From Archangiaceae bacterium (GTDB lineage Bacteria > Myxococcota > Myxococcia > Myxococcales > Myxococcaceae), in NCBI GenBank assembly GCA_016714225.1, contig JADJNS010000023.1:62001-126000 (forward strand): a DNA stretch of 64,000 bases, written 5' to 3'. A model generated the notes under the pieces. It did no database searches, was not told the origin of the DNA, and saw nothing but the letters and a program-made list of their open reading frames with translations. Positions 37,331 to 45,032 of the stretch are shown here, one piece after another (position 1 is the first letter of the stretch; each line of letters starts with the position of its first letter). Position numbers and translations under genes: made by a program.

Positions 37331-38659
37331 ATGCCCGCGATCACGTTGAACACCCCCGTCCCTGGCCCCAAGAGCCAGGCGCTGCTGCAGCGCCGCGCGA
37401 AGGTCGTCGCCCGCGGCCTCTCGACCGCCCATCTGCTCTTCATCGAGCGGGGCGAGGGTGCGACGCTCACCGACGTCGACGGCAACACGTTCATCGACTT
37501 CTGCGGCGGCATCGGCACCATGAACATCGGCCACGGGCGCGTCGAAGTGGTGAAGGCGGCCTTCGAGCAAGCCTCGCGCGTCACGCACACCGCGATTCAG
37601 GTCGCAGGGTACGAGAGCTACATCGCGTGCGCCGAGGCGCTGTGCCGGCTCGCTCCGATGTCGGGCGACAAGGCCGCGATGATGGTGACCACCGGCACCG
37701 AGGCCGTCGAGAACGCGGTGAAGCTCGCCCGCTCGTACACCAAGCGGCCCGCGGTGCTCTGCTTCGAGCACGCGTTTCACGGCCGCTCGCTCGGCGCGCT
37801 GTCTTTCACCAGCCGCTACCGGCCGTACAAGGTCGGGTTCGGCCCCTTCCTGCCGGAGGTCTACCGGCTGCCGTATCCGTATCCGTACCGCGAGGGGCTG
37901 AGCGCGGCCGAGAGCGTCGAGCGGTTCAAGACGAGCCTGGCGCAGGCGTTTCACACGGTCATCGCTCCGTCGCAGGTCGCAGCAATCATGGTCGAGACGG
38001 TGCCGGGCGAGGGCGGCTTTCTCGCTCCGCCGGCGGGCTTCCTCGAGCACCTGCGCGAAGTCTGCACGCGCGAGGGCATCGTCTTCATCATCGACGAGGT
38101 GCAGGCGGGCTTCGGCCGCACCGGCAAGCTGTTCGCGATTCAGCACTTCGGGGTCGAGCCTGACCTGATGACGTGCGGCAAGTCGCTCGCCGCCGGCTTC
38201 CCGCTCGGAGCGGTCGTCGGCCGCGCCGAGATCGTGAACTCGTCCGACCCGGGCGGCCTGGGCGGCACCTACGGCGGCAACCCGATGGCGTGCGCGGCGG
38301 CAGTCGAGTCGATGGCGCTGTTCGAGCGCGAGAAGCTGGTCGAGCGCGGCGCGGCGATGGGCAAGAAGCTCGAGGCGGCGCTGCGCGGGCTCGCCGAGAA
38401 GCACCCGCTGATCGGCGACGTGCGCGGGTTGGGCGCGATGCAAGCCATCGAGCTGGTCACGAACCGCAAGACTCGCGAGCCGGCGACGGCGCAGGCTTCG
38501 AAGGTGCAGGCCGAAGCGCGCGCGCGCGGCCTGCTGCTGCTCACCGCCGGCACCTTCGGCAACGTCATCCGCTTCCTGATGCCGCTGAACATCGACGAGG
38601 CGGTACTCAACGAAGGGCTCACGGTGCTCGACCAGGCGCTCGAGGCGGCGCGGGCGTAG
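37331..38659 (+). CDS. gabT: 4-aminobutyrate aminotransferase
   Basis: A 442-residue class III PLP aminotransferase that converts GABA and 2-oxoglutarate to succinate semialdehyde and glutamate. Catalytic features are Asp 255 (IIDEVQAGFGRTG) and PLP Lys 284 (CGKSLAAGFPLG). The TGTEAVENAVKLAR helix and phosphate-binding loop are intact. The start at 37331 gives the normal N-terminus; a longer frame upstream is Arg/Ser-rich and unlikely. It diverges from the dehydrogenase and overlaps the convergent permease by 41 bases. Confidence 0.9.
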   Translation: MPAITLNTPVPGPKSQALLQRRAKVVARGLSTAHLLFIERGEGATLTDVDGNTFIDFCGGIGTMNIGHGRVEVVKAAFEQASRVTHTAIQVAGYESYIACAEALCRLAPMSGDKAAMMVTTGTEAVENAVKLARSYTKRPAVLCFEHAFHGRSLGALSFTSRYRPYKVGFGPFLPEVYRLPYPYPYREGLSAAESVERFKTSLAQAFHTVIAPSQVAAIMVETVPGEGGFLAPPAGFLEHLREVCTREGIVFIIDEVQAGFGRTGKLFAIQHFGVEPDLMTCGKSLAAGFPLGAVVGRAEIVNSSDPGGLGGTYGGNPMACAAAVESMALFEREKLVERGAAMGKKLEAALRGLAEKHPLIGDVRGLGAMQAIELVTNRKTREPATAQASKVQAEARARGLLLLTAGTFGNVIRFLMPLNIDEAVLNEGLTVLDQALEAARA

Positions 38660-40100
38660 AGCGGGCGGCGCTGCTTCTCCTCACCGCCTGCGTGAGCTGC
38701 AGCGCGAGCCCCGAGCCGATGATCACCACCGCCGACGCGACGGGGAACCAGCCGGCCGGCTCTCCGGCCGGGCGCGGCCAGCAGATGTTGAGCGTCATCG
38801 GCACTCCGTAGAGCAGCGCGAGCACCGCGACCGGCTTGCCGAAGCGCCCCAGCGAGAACGGGCCCTCGCCTTTCCACCCGCGCAGCCGCTGCACCAGGAA
38901 CGCGGTGACGATCAGCTGAAACGAGACGTAGATTCCGGTGCTGGCGTACGCCACGATCACCGCGCTTGCGTTCACCTTGCCGACGTCGAGCAGGGTGAGG
39001 CACAGCGTGATGAGCGCGATGACGCCGGTGAACCACAGCGCCGCGGTGGGCGAGCGCGTCTTGGGGTTCACGCGCTTGAGCACCTCGGCGCCGGGGATCA
39101 CGCCGTCGCGCGCGTACGCGAACACCAGCCGTGAGCAGGCCGCCTGAATCGCCGTCGCGCACGAGAAGTAGGCGAAGACGATCAGCAGCAGCATCACGAT
39201 CGACAGACCGCGGCCGAGCCGCGCTTCGAAGATGAGCCCAATGGTCTTCGCCGGGTCCTTCATCGCGTCGGGAATCGACGGCGCCGCGAGCACCAGCGTC
39301 ACCATCAAGAACGCGGTCACCACCACCGCGCCGAGCATCGAGCCGAGCACCGCGCGCGGTACTTTGCGCGGCGCGTCGACCACCTCTTCGGCCACGTCGC
39401 CCGCCGACTCGAAGCCGTAGAACACCCAGACCGGAGACAGCAGCGCGGCGAGAAACGCCGGCGCGTAGCCGAGTCCGGTGCCGGTGCCCGCGGTCTCGAG
39501 CAGCACGCTGGCCGGCTGCGGCAACCCTCCCGCGATGAGCACGCCGGCGATGACGATGGTGGCGCTGACCTCACCGAGCACTCCGAGCTTGGTGATGAAC
39601 GCCGACGCCTTCACGCCGACCACGTTGAAGATCGTGTGCACCAGCAGCAGCGCGGCGGCGATGCCGACGATCAGCACCGGCGGCCCGTCGAGCCTCAGCA
39701 GCTGCGCGAGAAACGGAGCGCCCGCGAAGTCGACCGCCGCGATGGTGACCAACAGCGCCCAGCCGTAGATCCACCCCACCATCCACCCGTAGCGCGGGCC
39801 GATCAGGAGCTTGCCCCACTGGTAGAGCGCACCCGCCACCGGATACGCCGACGCGACCTCGGCGAAGACCAGCGCCACGAAAAGCTGCCCGACCGCGACG
39901 AGGGGAATGCCCCACACGAATGCGGGACCCGCGGCGTTCAGCCCATACCCGAACAGCGAGTACACGCCGACGACGGGAGAGATGTAGCAGAACGCGATGC
40001 CGAAGTTCGCGAACAGGCTGAGCGTGCGCTTGAGGTCGGCCCGATAGCCGAGCTTCTCGAGCAGCGCGTCTTCTGCGGCCGGCTGGTGGCTCGCGGGCAT
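38619..40100 (-). CDS. APC-family amino acid/polyamine permease
   Basis: A 493-residue transporter with about twelve membrane helices. The start of TM1 (FANFGIAFCYISPVVG) matches the amino acid-polyamine-organocation fold unwinding motif. The GFES segment at the start of TM6, followed by EEVVDAPRKVPRA, is typical of GABA, amino-acid or polyamine APC transporters. It lies downstream of the GABA aminotransferase in convergent orientation with a 41-base 3' overlap. Uptake of GABA or a related amino acid is inferred from that context. Confidence 0.87.
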   Translation of the reverse strand: MPASHQPAAEDALLEKLGYRADLKRTLSLFANFGIAFCYISPVVGVYSLFGYGLNAAGPAFVWGIPLVAVGQLFVALVFAEVASAYPVAGALYQWGKLLIGPRYGWMVGWIYGWALLVTIAAVDFAGAPFLAQLLRLDGPPVLIVGIAAALLLVHTIFNVVGVKASAFITKLGVLGEVSATIVIAGVLIAGGLPQPASVLLETAGTGTGLGYAPAFLAALLSPVWVFYGFESAGDVAEEVVDAPRKVPRAVLGSMLGAVVVTAFLMVTLVLAAPSIPDAMKDPAKTIGLIFEARLGRGLSIVMLLLIVFAYFSCATAIQAACSRLVFAYARDGVIPGAEVLKRVNPKTRSPTAALWFTGVIALITLCLTLLDVGKVNASAVIVAYASTGIYVSFQLIVTAFLVQRLRGWKGEGPFSLGRFGKPVAVLALLYGVPMTLNICWPRPAGEPAGWFPVASAVVIIGSGLALQLTQAVRRSSAARSTPAPPRAPGRAP

Positions 40101-40120
40101 CTCCACCGCGGGCCCCTTAG

Positions 40121-40288
40121 CATGAGCCCGCCGGGAACTCCGCGCTCGCCAGCATCGGCGGGCGGCCGCTGGCAGGTCTCGTCGACGTCGCCGCGCTGCG
40201 CCAGCTCTCACCCACGACGGGAGAAGCGAAGGCGACGCTCAGCGAGGCCGAGCGGGTCTTCGACGAGTGCCGCCCGCTTCAGCCGTGA
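40121..40288 (+). pseudogene. Possible 3' remnant of a gene
   Basis: Between two minus-strand genes, one plus frame lacks a start but reads like a real protein C-terminus: GNSALASIGGRPLAGLVDVA, then a Glu-rich helix ending CRPLQP and a stop at 40286-40288. The frame is closed upstream by TAG at 40118-40120. It may be the truncated tail of a lost gene. No family was recognised, and chance is possible in GC-rich DNA. Confidence 0.25.
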
Positions 40289-40497
40289 ATGGCCATGCCC
40301 ACGATGAAGGCGAGCCCCAGCACGAAGCTGCCGATGATGATGCCGAGCGCGGTGTTCTGGTCGTGCTCGATTTCCTTCTTGATGTCCATCGGCAGAATGA
40401 ACCGGAGCACGAAGAAGCCGGCGACGAACACCGCCATGCCGACCAACGAGAAGACCACCGAGCTCACCAGCGCCTTACCGAGAAATTCGAGCTGCAT
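40279..40497 (-). CDS. DUF350 membrane protein
   Basis: A 72-residue protein with two transmembrane helices (about 8-33 and 48-70). It matches the DUF350 pattern: a VFSLVGMAVFVAGFF helix, D-x-x-K-E-I-x-x-x-x-N-x-A-L-G-I-I-I-G, and the C-terminal AIHG. Its start overlaps the stop of the 54-residue gene (TGATG). It is the last gene of the speD-DUF4178 operon, an arrangement known in many bacteria, often beside a membrane spermidine synthase. Function is unknown. Confidence 0.85.
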   Translation of the reverse strand: MQLEFLGKALVSSVVFSLVGMAVFVAGFFVLRFILPMDIKKEIEHDQNTALGIIIGSFVLGLAFIVGMAIHG

Positions 40498-40661
40498 CAC
40501 TTCCCTCCCATGAAGCCGGTGTGCCACATCAAGAGCCCGCCGGGGGCGGTGCGCACGTTGGGCGGCAGCTTGCCGCGGTCGTCGTCGGGGAACCGCGCCA
40601 CGCCCAGCACGTTCATCGCGGTGTAGGCCAGCACCAGCAGGCCTCCTGCGTACTTCATCAT
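40497..40661 (-). CDS. 54-residue membrane-associated protein
   Basis: A short gene starting ATGATG, overlapping the DUF4178 stop by 4 bases and the DUF350 start by 1 base. An N-terminal hydrophobic helix (YAGGLLVLAYTAMNVLGVA) is followed by a polar tail with DDDRGKLPP and ending GFMGGK. It lies between DUF4178 and DUF350 genes, so it is probably a conserved small subunit of that membrane complex. The double overlap is strong evidence for translation. Confidence 0.72.
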   Translation of the reverse strand: MMKYAGGLLVLAYTAMNVLGVARFPDDDRGKLPPNVRTAPGGLLMWHTGFMGGK

Positions 40662-42556
40662 TCGCCACCTCCATCGAACCTGCGCACCTGGAAGACGCTG
40701 TCTTCCCACTTCCGGGTCTCGAACTGGCTGGCAGCGACGCTCGCCACCACCGGGTACAGGAACAACGCCAACAGGAAGAAGAGGAAGCAGCCCGCGCCGG
40801 GGCCACCCTGCCCGCCCACCGACACGTCGAACGAATCGATCGGCTTGTCCCACGAGGCGGTGGTGCGCATCACGTAGGTGCCCGGCTCGACCTCGTCGGT
40901 GTCCTTGCTGTCGCTGCGGCTGCCTTCGCTCCAGCTGCCGTCGCTGTCCGAGCCGAAGTAGTAGCTCGGCTCGGTGTACACGCTGACCACCTCGTCGGTC
41001 TTCTCGTTGATGAGGTCGACCTGAATGCCGCACCACGCGTTCGACAGGTTGGGGCACGCCACGCTGACCTCGAGCGGCGTGCGGTGCGGAATCTCGAACG
41101 GCGCGCTGAACGCCATCGCCTCGGGCGAGCCGCTCTTCGCCTCTGCCGGCAGCCTCACCGTCTTGCTCAGGTACTGCCCGCGGGTGGCCATCGAGCTCAG
41201 CGCGATGAACACCGCCAGCAGGGCCACCGACCACAGGCCCGCCCACTTCCACCCCTCGTTGGCGCGCGCCGACCAGGGGTTCTGCTGCGCCGGCGCCACG
41301 CCCTGCGGCCACGGCAGCGCGCCCTTCAGCCCGAAGGCCGCGATGACCTGCTCGCGGGTGAGCATCTTGCCGAGCGTCACCGTCGCCTCGCGCTCGGTCT
41401 GGTCGACGTTCACCGACAGCGGCGGCGCGACGAACTCCTGCGCGAACGCCTGCTCGCCGGCGCTCAGCTCCCAGTAGCACTCGCCCTGCACCCAGTCGGT
41501 GGTCGCCATCACCGACTGGTACTGCCTGAACGACACGCCGCCATACTTCGCCACCCGCATGCCGAACAGGCACTCGCCCGCGGCGATGGGAGTGAGAAAC
41601 GACCAGTGCCCGTTCGCCAGCATCAGCCAGCGAAAGCCCTGCTCCCGGTTCCACAGCAGGTACTCTTCCCACGGGTAGCGCACGCCCTCGACGCGGCAGC
41701 TGCGAATCAAGAAGGCCAGCACCGTCCACTCGGTGCCCTCGAGCTTGCCCTTCGCCCCCAACGGCAGGCGCGCCTCGTACGGAGGCTTCTCGAGCAGCTG
41801 CAGCAGCTTGAGCTCGCCGTGGCTCACGTCGAGCAGCGCGCCGCAGTACGGGCAGGCCACCCGCTTCGCGCGGTCGGGCGCCTTCAGGTCGAGCGGGCCG
41901 CTGCAGTTGGTGCAGCGCGCCTGGGCCAGCGCCTCGCGCCGCGGGGTCGGCGCCAGCTCGCTGCGGTCGAACCCCAGCGCGTCGAGCGTCACCGCCCGCC
42001 CCAGGTACATCACCGGGTGCTCGCCGCCGTAGTCGATGGAGCCGAACGCGCCGCCGGGCCCGGTGGCGTCGGCGTAGCGGTGCTCGGTGTGGAAGTCGGG
42101 CAGCTCGCCCTGCGCCGAGACGGTCTGGGCCGCGCCGACCTCTTCCACCACGTAGCGCACGTCGCGCGCGCTGAAGGCGGTGAGCGGCTCGAGCTTCTCG
42201 TAGGGCGGCACCGTCACGTCGCGCGCCGGGGTCAGCAGGTTCCACTGGCCCTCCGACTCGGCGAGCCAGCCCTCGCGGCCGTCGTCGAAGTTGAGACACC
42301 ACTCGTCCCACGCTCCGGCGCCGTGGCTCTTCTGCAGGCGACCCACCACCCGGAAGCCGACGTTTTCCCACTGGCCCTGTAGCCCCACCTTCACCGGCGA
42401 CTCGGTGTCGGCGAGCTCGGCGACCTTGCCGACCGACTCGAGCCCGGCGCCGCCGCGCGCCACCACCGTGCTGCAGTGCTCGCACACCTTCACCCGCGCG
42501 CTGCCCGCCGCGAAGTCGATGGGCGCACCACAGCTGGGGCACTGGCCGACCTTCAC
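40658..42556 (-). CDS. DUF4178 protein with two zinc ribbons
   Basis: A 632-residue protein. Two zinc-ribbon CxxC pairs occur: CPSC/CEHC near the N-terminus and CTNC/CPYC near residue 220. Each is followed by a DUF4178-like beta domain (for example WNLLTPAR and GHWSFLTPIAAGE). Two hydrophobic segments follow (about 435-455 and 595-620), with a beta domain between them. It sits between speD and two small membrane genes, all coupled by overlaps. Membership in a polyamine-linked membrane complex is inferred from neighbours. Confidence 0.85.
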   Translation of the reverse strand: MKVGQCPSCGAPIDFAAGSARVKVCEHCSTVVARGGAGLESVGKVAELADTESPVKVGLQGQWENVGFRVVGRLQKSHGAGAWDEWCLNFDDGREGWLAESEGQWNLLTPARDVTVPPYEKLEPLTAFSARDVRYVVEEVGAAQTVSAQGELPDFHTEHRYADATGPGGAFGSIDYGGEHPVMYLGRAVTLDALGFDRSELAPTPRREALAQARCTNCSGPLDLKAPDRAKRVACPYCGALLDVSHGELKLLQLLEKPPYEARLPLGAKGKLEGTEWTVLAFLIRSCRVEGVRYPWEEYLLWNREQGFRWLMLANGHWSFLTPIAAGECLFGMRVAKYGGVSFRQYQSVMATTDWVQGECYWELSAGEQAFAQEFVAPPLSVNVDQTEREATVTLGKMLTREQVIAAFGLKGALPWPQGVAPAQQNPWSARANEGWKWAGLWSVALLAVFIALSSMATRGQYLSKTVRLPAEAKSGSPEAMAFSAPFEIPHRTPLEVSVACPNLSNAWCGIQVDLINEKTDEVVSVYTEPSYYFGSDSDGSWSEGSRSDSKDTDEVEPGTYVMRTTASWDKPIDSFDVSVGGQGGPGAGCFLFFLLALFLYPVVASVAASQFETRKWEDSVFQVRRFDGGGE

Positions 42557-42915
42557 GCGCGGGCCTCGCGCTTCAGCTCGCGCACTTCGACGTGCGCGGG
42601 CTCGAGGTGCTGCTGCAGCAGGCGGCGAAAGTCGGGCGCGGCGCGCTCACGGCACGAGTACACCGAGAGCGCCGCGAAGCCGTGCTCGGGGAAGGTGTGA
42701 ATCGCCAGGTGAGATTCAGACAGCAGGCAGAGCCCGGTGACGCCGCCCTCGCCGGGAAACGCGTGCCACCGGGCTTCACCGACCACGGTGAGGCCGAGCT
42801 CGGTCACCAGCGCGTCGAACAGGCGCTGCAGCGCGCCCACCTCGCGCAGCACCGCGGGGCGGCAGCCGCTGCAGTCGACCAGCCACTCCTGCCCGACAGA
42901 CGTTCCCCGCTCCAC
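42553..42915 (-). CDS. speD: S-adenosylmethionine decarboxylase proenzyme
   Basis: A 120-residue class 1b AdoMet decarboxylase, which makes the aminopropyl donor for spermidine. The self-cleavage site is Glu 67-Ser 68 in LSESHLAIHTFPEHGFAA, yielding a pyruvoyl group from Ser 68. The proton-source His 73 and Cys 88 keep the family spacing (+5 and +20 from the Ser). It starts with GTG at 42915 and overlaps the DUF4178 gene by 4 bases. No spermidine synthase lies nearby, though this enzyme normally works with one. Confidence 0.9.
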   Translation of the reverse strand: MERGTSVGQEWLVDCSGCRPAVLREVGALQRLFDALVTELGLTVVGEARWHAFPGEGGVTGLCLLSESHLAIHTFPEHGFAALSVYSCRERAAPDFRRLLQQHLEPAHVEVRELKREARA

Positions 42916-42931
42916 GTGGGAGCCGTTCTTA

Positions 42932-44023
42932 TCAGGGCTTCCCGTAGAACGTCGGGGTGAGCTGCTCTTCGACCAGCCGCCGGCAGCTCTCACCCAGAAA
43001 CCGCACCCGCGAGGGCGTCTCGACGTGCACGTCGCCGGCCGGCACCTGCTGCGAGCCGAAGTAGATGGAGTCGGGCCCGGTGGGCAGCGGTACCGCCAGC
43101 GACCAGCGGCAGCGGCTGCTCACCTGAAGCTTCTTCGTGAGCTTCGACGTGGCCTGGTCGAGCCCGTCGCCGTCGCTCGCCAGCACCGCGCCGCCCCGGC
43201 AGGTGCCGCTCTGGCAGGTGTAGCCGAAGCAGTCGTGGTCGGTGTTGCACCACTGCCCGTCGAGCGAGGCCTGCGCCATCGCGTCGAGCACCAGCGGGTT
43301 GGCTGCCGGAGTGACGAAGTCGGTGCCGAAGCCCACCACCAGCGTGAACGCGTCGTGCGTCGCCAGGGTGCGAACCGCCTGCTCGGCAGCGGCGGCGTCG
43401 GTGCAGCCGCGAATGCAGAAGTTGGTGTCGTTGGTCGAGAGCGTGCTCGCGCACTGGGCCGGCACCAGGGTGCACTCGCACTTCATGGGGTCGAGGCAGG
43501 TGTTCTCGTTGTCGGGGTTGCAGTTGGGCACCCCGTCGGTGACCAGCAGCACGATGCGCTCGGCGGTGTCAGAGGGCAGCGCCTGGCCCACGAAGCCCAG
43601 CGAGGCCGCGGTCGGAGTGCCCCCGACGGGAGCGACGCCGTTGAGCTGAGCCACCAGCTGCCCGGCGCCCACCGCCGTCGAGGGGGTGAGCAGCACCTCC
43701 CCGCTGCCCGCGGGGGTGCACGCCGGGTCGGCGGGAAAGACCGTCAGGCCCCAGCGGGCGCGGTCACCCAGCGCGTTCAGCAGCCGGCCGACCCACGCCC
43801 GCTCGGTGCCCAGGCGGGTGGGGCACTGGGTCTCGTTGCAGCCGGGGAACTGGCAGCCCGCGCACGCGCCGGTCGGGTTCAGCGGCGACGCCGTGCTGCC
43901 CGACTTGTCGAACAGCACCATCACCACCGGCGGCTCGGCCTTGGCGTCGATGCTCACCGGGTTGACGTAGGCCTTGCCGCAGGCGAGCAGCAGCAGCGAC
44001 GCGACCAGCGTTCGCGCGCTCAT
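42932..44023 (-). CDS. von Willebrand A lipoprotein
   Basis: A 363-residue lipoprotein (SLLLLAC, Cys 15) with a vWA domain. The metal-ion-dependent adhesion site is intact: D-x-S-x-S at Asp 39, Ser 41 and Ser 43 (FDKSGS), Thr in GGTPTAAS and Asp in LVTDGVPNC. Two Cys-rich inserts look like disulfide loops. Such proteins bind other proteins or matrix through divalent metal. It is the last gene of the sigma-FecR operon, with an ATGA overlap. Confidence 0.87.
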   Translation of the reverse strand: MSARTLVASLLLLACGKAYVNPVSIDAKAEPPVVMVLFDKSGSTASPLNPTGACAGCQFPGCNETQCPTRLGTERAWVGRLLNALGDRARWGLTVFPADPACTPAGSGEVLLTPSTAVGAGQLVAQLNGVAPVGGTPTAASLGFVGQALPSDTAERIVLLVTDGVPNCNPDNENTCLDPMKCECTLVPAQCASTLSTNDTNFCIRGCTDAAAAEQAVRTLATHDAFTLVVGFGTDFVTPAANPLVLDAMAQASLDGQWCNTDHDCFGYTCQSGTCRGGAVLASDGDGLDQATSKLTKKLQVSSRCRWSLAVPLPTGPDSIYFGSQQVPAGDVHVETPSRVRFLGESCRRLVEEQLTPTFYGKP

Positions 44024-45000
44024 TCGAACTCCAATCGCAACAGGGTGTCGACGAGGGGCCTTCCTATCCACGCCGCGATGGTGCCTGCGAGGGTGACGCC
44101 GATCTCCGGCAGCGTCACGCCCGCGGCGGCGAGCAGCTGCAGCTTGACGCCGTCGCTGACCTGCACCGAGACCATCGCGCCGGCCGACACCAGCCAGGCG
44201 ATGCGCGCGTCGGTGTGCGTCTCGATGCCCATCAGGTTCGAGTCTCCCGAGGCCCACAGCAGCACGGCTCCGGTGCCGCCCACCAGCCCCGCCGAGACGC
44301 GCTTGCTGCGAAGCGGAGTCCAGTCGGCCTGGGCGCGCACCACCGCCAACCCCACGTCGGCCCCGAAGCGGCGGCCCGGCTCGTCGACCCGGGTGGGGAA
44401 CACCGAGCTGATGACCTGGGTCTCGACCGCGACCGACTCGCTGAACGCGTAGCCCAGCTGCAGCTCGAGCAGCGGCTGCGGCCGCAAGGGCCCGGTGAAC
44501 GCCACGCCCACGCCGGTGCCGAACACCCAGTGCGGGCGCGCCGGCGAGCTCTCGGCGAAGCGCCTCACCTGGGGAAACTCGTCTTGGGCGTCGGGCGGCA
44601 ACAGCCGCACCTCGAGCATGCTGGCGTGCAGCAGCTCGACCGCGCGCAGCGCCAGCCGGGCGCGCTCGGCGCCGCTGGTCGGCTGCTCGTACGTGCGCAA
44701 GACCACCTTCGAGGTGACGCGGTCGGCGACCCAGGCGTCGACCCGGGCGTCGCTGCGGGGGCGAAACCACATCACCGCCACCGCCGCGTCGACGCGGCAG
44801 CGCTCGAACAGCTGGGCGGGTATGTCGCGCGCGGCGTCGATGGTGGCGGGCGCCGCGCGCACCGAGAGCCCCGAGGCGGTGAGCTCGGCGGCGAGGCGCT
44901 CTTCGAAAGGCCTCCACTCGGGGTCGTTCGACTGCAGCAGCAAGACGGTGTCCGCCGCTTGCGTCAGCACCACCATCGCCAGCGCCGCGAACGGGCTCAC
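44020..45000 (-). CDS. Exported protein with outer-membrane-barrel-like C-terminus
   Basis: A 326-residue protein, start uncertain (GTG at 45000 gives a signal-like VSPFAALAMVVLTQAA). The N-terminal part resembles a sensing domain with alternating helix and strand (DAARDIPAQLFERCRVD). From about residue 150 an alternating hydrophobic/polar pattern ends in Phe-Glu, as in outer-membrane beta-barrels (WVFGTGVGVAFTG, LLELQLGYAFSE). It is the third gene of the sigma-FecR operon. Function is inferred only from position. Confidence 0.6.
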   Translation of the reverse strand: MSPFAALAMVVLTQAADTVLLLQSNDPEWRPFEERLAAELTASGLSVRAAPATIDAARDIPAQLFERCRVDAAVAVMWFRPRSDARVDAWVADRVTSKVVLRTYEQPTSGAERARLALRAVELLHASMLEVRLLPPDAQDEFPQVRRFAESSPARPHWVFGTGVGVAFTGPLRPQPLLELQLGYAFSESVAVETQVISSVFPTRVDEPGRRFGADVGLAVVRAQADWTPLRSKRVSAGLVGGTGAVLLWASGDSNLMGIETHTDARIAWLVSAGAMVSVQVSDGVKLQLLAAAGVTLPEIGVTLAGTIAAWIGRPLVDTLLRLEFE

Positions 45001-45032
45001 AAGCCGCCGAGCACCTTCTGCGCGAGCGCGGC

